This document shows, piece after piece, positions 61,217-64,000 of a DNA stretch of 64,000 bases. The DNA lies in contig JAPTYO010000002.1 in assembly GCA_036873135.1 (NCBI GenBank), positions 20,548,452 through 20,612,451 of the forward strand. Direction: 5' to 3'. How positions within the stretch are numbered: the stretch's first letter is position 1; each line of letters opens with the position of its first letter. The translations under genes and the position numbers were made by a program. The stretch is from Clarkia xantiana subsp. parviflora (taxonomy: Eukaryota > Streptophyta > Magnoliopsida > Myrtales > Onagraceae). The notes beneath the pieces are model-generated. The model saw nothing but the letters and a program-made list of their open reading frames with translations. It was not told the DNA's origin and did no database searches.

Positions 61217-61817
61217 TGATGGATATATGCCCAATCCGGGTTCGTATTTACATTCCGGACTTCGCAAACACGTCAAAATCACGTAAACGGTCAAAACACG
61301 GTCCCGATGATCAAAACGGTATGGACGCGCGACACACGCGTCCGGACTAGACCTCTGGATTGCCCTAGACGACCCGGATCACGCCAGGATCATCCGAACC
61401 CGACGTGACCCGGGTCGTTGTCTGCAGCGCGTGCATCCCGTTTGTGTCCTAACACCAAGTTAGAGTTTTTTGATAGCCAACTTCAGTCAAACCAGATGAC
61501 GATTCACATTTTCCTTTAAACCGGCGTCAAACCGCGCAAAAACCGGGATCGACTCTAAGGTTGCCTATAAATAGGGAGCCTAGGCCATCCATTTTGGACA
61601 CATTCACTTGATATTGGCTTAAGAGCTCTGACTTCTCTCTAGCTTTCTCTCTCTAGAATACTCATTTAAGCATCAGAGAGGGCTCAACCGGCACCTCCTC
61701 CTCCGTGCTGGTAACTGCCCCTGTATGCAGGTTCGGACGACGAACGTGAAGTCGGGAGCGCAAGTTGAAGGACCGAACACAACGAACGAAGCGAAGATTC
61801 GTCAAGTCTGTTACATC
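61217..61817 (+). repeat. 3' LTR of the second Tat-like element (3'-truncated)
   Basis: It matches the 5' LTR from TGATGGATATATGCCC to GTCTGTTACATC, with many substitutions. The TATAAATAGGG box is at 61566-61576. The last 20 or so bases, up to GACGAAACA, are missing, so no target duplication can be read. Confidence 0.9.
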
Positions 61818-62705
61818 TAGCGAGTGAAGCACCATGCTTGTACTTTTTTTTACTATTATGATGTACTTAATTGTAACATGAATAAAAGTTTAATTGTAAC
61901 ATGAATAATAAAAGTTTAAAAGTATTAATAACATCCATGTTGTACGATACAGAACAGATGATCATGCATTACAATGTTTCATAAGCAGACATTAATTCTC
62001 TTCAAAAATTTGAAAACACGGCTGAATTTCCTAGCACCAATTTGCTGTAGAAAAAAAAAAAAAAAACACGAACATTTTGCTAAAACAGATTCATTTGGCC
62101 ATTAGACAGTACTATGAGTGCTACTTCTAGCTAGGTCACGCTTCTGTTCTGGAGCAAATAGGAAATAGGTTAATATGTTTACTTTTTTAAATATATATAT
62201 AAACGGATTCAGATTTAGGTAATTGGGGTACTTGAACACCTATTTCGGAACCGAAAATACTAATTCTTAACTTTTTATTTAGAACAGTTTTAGAACCAAT
62301 TACTTCTACCAGAACCGTTCCAAATAACCGATTCCAATTCGATTCCGATTCCAACTGAGTATTTTGCTCTTGCTCACCCTAGCTAGTTGTATGAAAGCAT
62401 TGTCTATAATTCATTACGCGCACACTGATAATGTTTACAAACCTCGTATTCCTAAGTTGATGAGCGATGCATCTTTAGTGGAAGCAGGCATTCGTGTCGT
62501 GTGTCCATCATACATGAGAAGATATTAAATAGGTACAGTCTGCCATCTCAGTGTATGGACCAACCATGAGAGACAAGTCATAAATGTACTCTAAATAATA
62601 ATGTTGGTTAATATGTAATTACAATACAATTTTTTTTAATTAATCAATACCTCTTTTTTGGATAATAAAAATGATTTATCCTATAAATTAAAATATTTTT
62701 TCATA
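61818..62705. other. Intergenic DNA, no gene seen
   Basis: AT-rich sequence with A runs near 62048 and a segment (62260-62350) rich in AACCGATTCC words. Confidence 0.5.
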
Positions 62706-62881
62706 TATAGTATAATACGAGTGTCACTAATTTTGTAATTTTTTAAAAAAAAATCATATTGGACATGGTGAACCTTAGAGGACAAATGTCAGTTTGTTCT
62801 CTAGGGTTTACCATGTCCAATAGTGTTTTAGAAATGAAAAAAAAAAAAAAAAATACAAAACTAGTGAAAATTATATTATCG
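62706..62881. mobile_element. Hairpin-forming MITE
   Basis: ATTGGACATGGTGAACC...AGAGGACAAA (62758-62788) faces TTTGTTCTCTAGGGTTTACC...ATGTCCAAT (62793-62822) around a 4-6 base loop, giving a stem of about 30 pairs. A/T runs flank it, and an outer pair of arms (CACTAATTTTGTAATTTTTT against its complement) extends the fold. The RNA could resemble a miRNA precursor. Confidence 0.7.
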
Positions 62882-63474
62882 GTCCAACAAAGAGTAGCAA
62901 CGACGGTTGCTTGATATTGAACCGCATCTTTCTAAATGCGGAAGTTTTTATCAAACGATTACACTACCATCAAACTCTGCATGAATTATTTAGTCACTTT
63001 GTGGCCAAAAGAAAAATCTCTTGCCATTTTCGTGTTGGGGGCGTCATCCAACAGGCATGTATATGTACCTTCCAAAACCTTAAATTTGAATATGGTACAA
63101 TAGTGATGCAGATGGAACCGATTAGACTTCGAAGATTTTTTACCGTAAATAGTGTTTTTTCAGGCGGACGTTCGGATTTTGACGCGTGAATAGTGTTTTT
63201 CGGGCGGACACTGTTTTTTGGCCAAATTCTATCATCTGAGGCCTCAAAACCGCGTTTTATGTTATTTCGGGTCATTTTTACAGTTTTCAATTTATTTGGG
63301 ATTTTTTCGTTATTTTCGGTTATTCATAGATTAGGGTTTTCTATTTAAGACATTGTTGGCCGAATTTTACATTCAGTTATTGATAAATCAGAAAATCGAG
63401 GTTTTTCCTCAACCATGCGTTCGATTTCGTATTGCTTTCGATTTCTGCGCATCTATCCCACCATCACGCTGCAT
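62882..63474 (+). repeat. Probable 5' LTR of a further retrotransposon
   Basis: The sequence just before the primer binding site should be an LTR. A CTATTTAAG TATA-like box is near 63340, and GAATAGTGTTTTT recurs at about 63147 and 63189. The 3' border is near CTGCA (63470); the 5' border was not found and the partner LTR lies outside the window. Confidence 0.55.
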
Positions 63475-63479
63475 CAGAT

Positions 63480-63492
63480 TGGTATCAGAGCC
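63480..63492 (+). other. Primer binding site for initiator-Met tRNA
   Basis: TTGGTATCAGAGCC contains TGGTATCAGAGC, the complement of the plant initiator-Met tRNA 3' end used by many Copia and Gypsy elements. Confidence 0.85.
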
Positions 63493-63506
63493 GAAGATTC
63501 TGCACG

Positions 63507-63971
63507 ATGCCGTTCCTTGATTGGCTGACACCGAATCAAACCAGAACTGCTGTTGTTCTTGATAATCCAATTTATGATGAGTACGTTGAAGATGAAGACG
63601 TCACAGCGATGATCCACCATCATTCCACCTTCCATGATCCTGGATTCACCCTTTCCCCGACCGCCAGGAGCGACTTCGAAGGCCTTTTGACCTCCGATTT
63701 CGGGTACAAGCCACAAGGGAAATCGACCCCAACATCGGAACCAAGACCACACTCGAACACCACTTCACGTGAAATTTTTTATAATTTTGTGGCTGAGTGT
63801 GTTCTTCTTCCTGCTTCCTATTACTGGCCTTCGTTGCGCAAGATTCGAGGGAAAATCTTCTCTTCTCTGGAGAGAATGATGTGGACAAAGTCTCGGATTT
63901 GGGCGTGCGAGTACACTTTTTCATGCAAAAATGACGATCTGAGCAAGACCCATTGTATACTATGGATTTAA
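63507..63971 (+). CDS. Start of a retrotransposon ORF, unrecognised gag-like protein
   Basis: Directly after the primer binding site, an open frame begins MPFLDWLTPNQTRTAVV and continues for about 150 codons to a stop at 63969. Position suggests gag or a leader ORF, but no capsid or zinc-knuckle motif is visible and the text ends in a different-looking segment (ACEYTFSCKNDDLSK), possibly after a frameshift. The remainder lies past the window edge. Confidence 0.4.
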   Translation: MPFLDWLTPNQTRTAVVLDNPIYDEYVEDEDVTAMIHHHSTFHDPGFTLSPTARSDFEGLLTSDFGYKPQGKSTPTSEPRPHSNTTSREIFYNFVAECVLLPASYYWPSLRKIRGKIFSSLERMMWTKSRIWACEYTFSCKNDDLSKTHCILWI

Positions 63972-64000
63972 CGTTTGTTTTTCCAAATTCTTTCGATTAA

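Larger units (their letters stand above)
50276..61817 (+). mobile_element. Tat/Retand-like Ty3/Gypsy retrotransposon with antisense gene
   Basis: Order: 5' LTR (50276-50892), primer binding site, protease, reverse transcriptase, RNase H, a second RNase H, integrase, about 1.7 kb of repeats, a minus-strand gene (56517-58917), tandem repeats, polypurine tract and 3' LTR (61217-61817). Two RNase H regions and an antisense gene between pol and the 3' LTR are features of the Tat lineage. There is no gag: only 180 bases lie between primer site and protease. Stops, a frameshift and an integrase deletion make pol inactive. The LTRs differ at many sites, so the insertion is not recent. Confidence 0.9.

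Overview
The window is nuclear DNA of a flowering plant, most likely a eudicot. It is AT-rich, its genes have GT-AG introns, it carries plant transposon families, a plastid ycf2 fragment and an AP2-type gene with a miR172 site. The sequence does not identify the species. Only two host genes are well supported. One, at 9892-13093 (+), is an eight-exon CCCH zinc-finger protein of the ZC3H15/DFRP1 type. The other, at 46363-49703 (+), is a euAP2 transcription factor of the TOE/RAP2.7 type with a miR172 target site near its 3' end.

The rest is mainly transposon-derived. 1-9600: a solo Copia-type LTR (946-2604), AT-rich spacer, a very large palindrome with Helitron-like ends (6298-6764), a 0.73 kb direct duplication, and the 3' end of a dead LINE whose 40-base A run stops about 0.3 kb before the CCCH start codon. 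13.5-28.5 kb: nested terminal-inverted-repeat elements, including two members of one Mutator-like family with 9-base target duplications, Helitron-like ends, further foldback elements and long AT-rich stretches without genes.

28.5-39.85 kb: a decayed Ty3/Gypsy Tat/Retand-like element on the minus strand, with its LTR, tandem repeats and an antisense multi-exon gene (on +). It is followed by an internally deleted Ty1/Copia element (minus), which itself carries an inserted hAT element with a perfect 8-base target duplication. 40-46 kb: AT-rich DNA with simple repeats and two Harbinger-type MITEs about 1.2-2 kb upstream of the AP2 gene.

50.3-61.8 kb: a second, more complete Tat/Retand-like element (+). 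It has both LTRs, a primer binding site, polypurine tract, protease, reverse transcriptase, two RNase H regions and integrase, but no gag. Its pol is broken by stops and deletions. Downstream of pol lies a minus-strand multi-exon gene homologous to the one in the first element, then 62-base tandem repeats interrupted by a fragment of chloroplast ycf2. The window ends in the start of another LTR element with an initiator-Met primer binding site at 63480.

The most unusual signal is the antisense gene shared by the two Tat-type elements: three of its intron boundaries sit at matching places in both copies, which suggests a real spliced antisense transcript. Other points worth checking are the atypical second AP2 domain, the Helitron palindrome and the plastid insertion.
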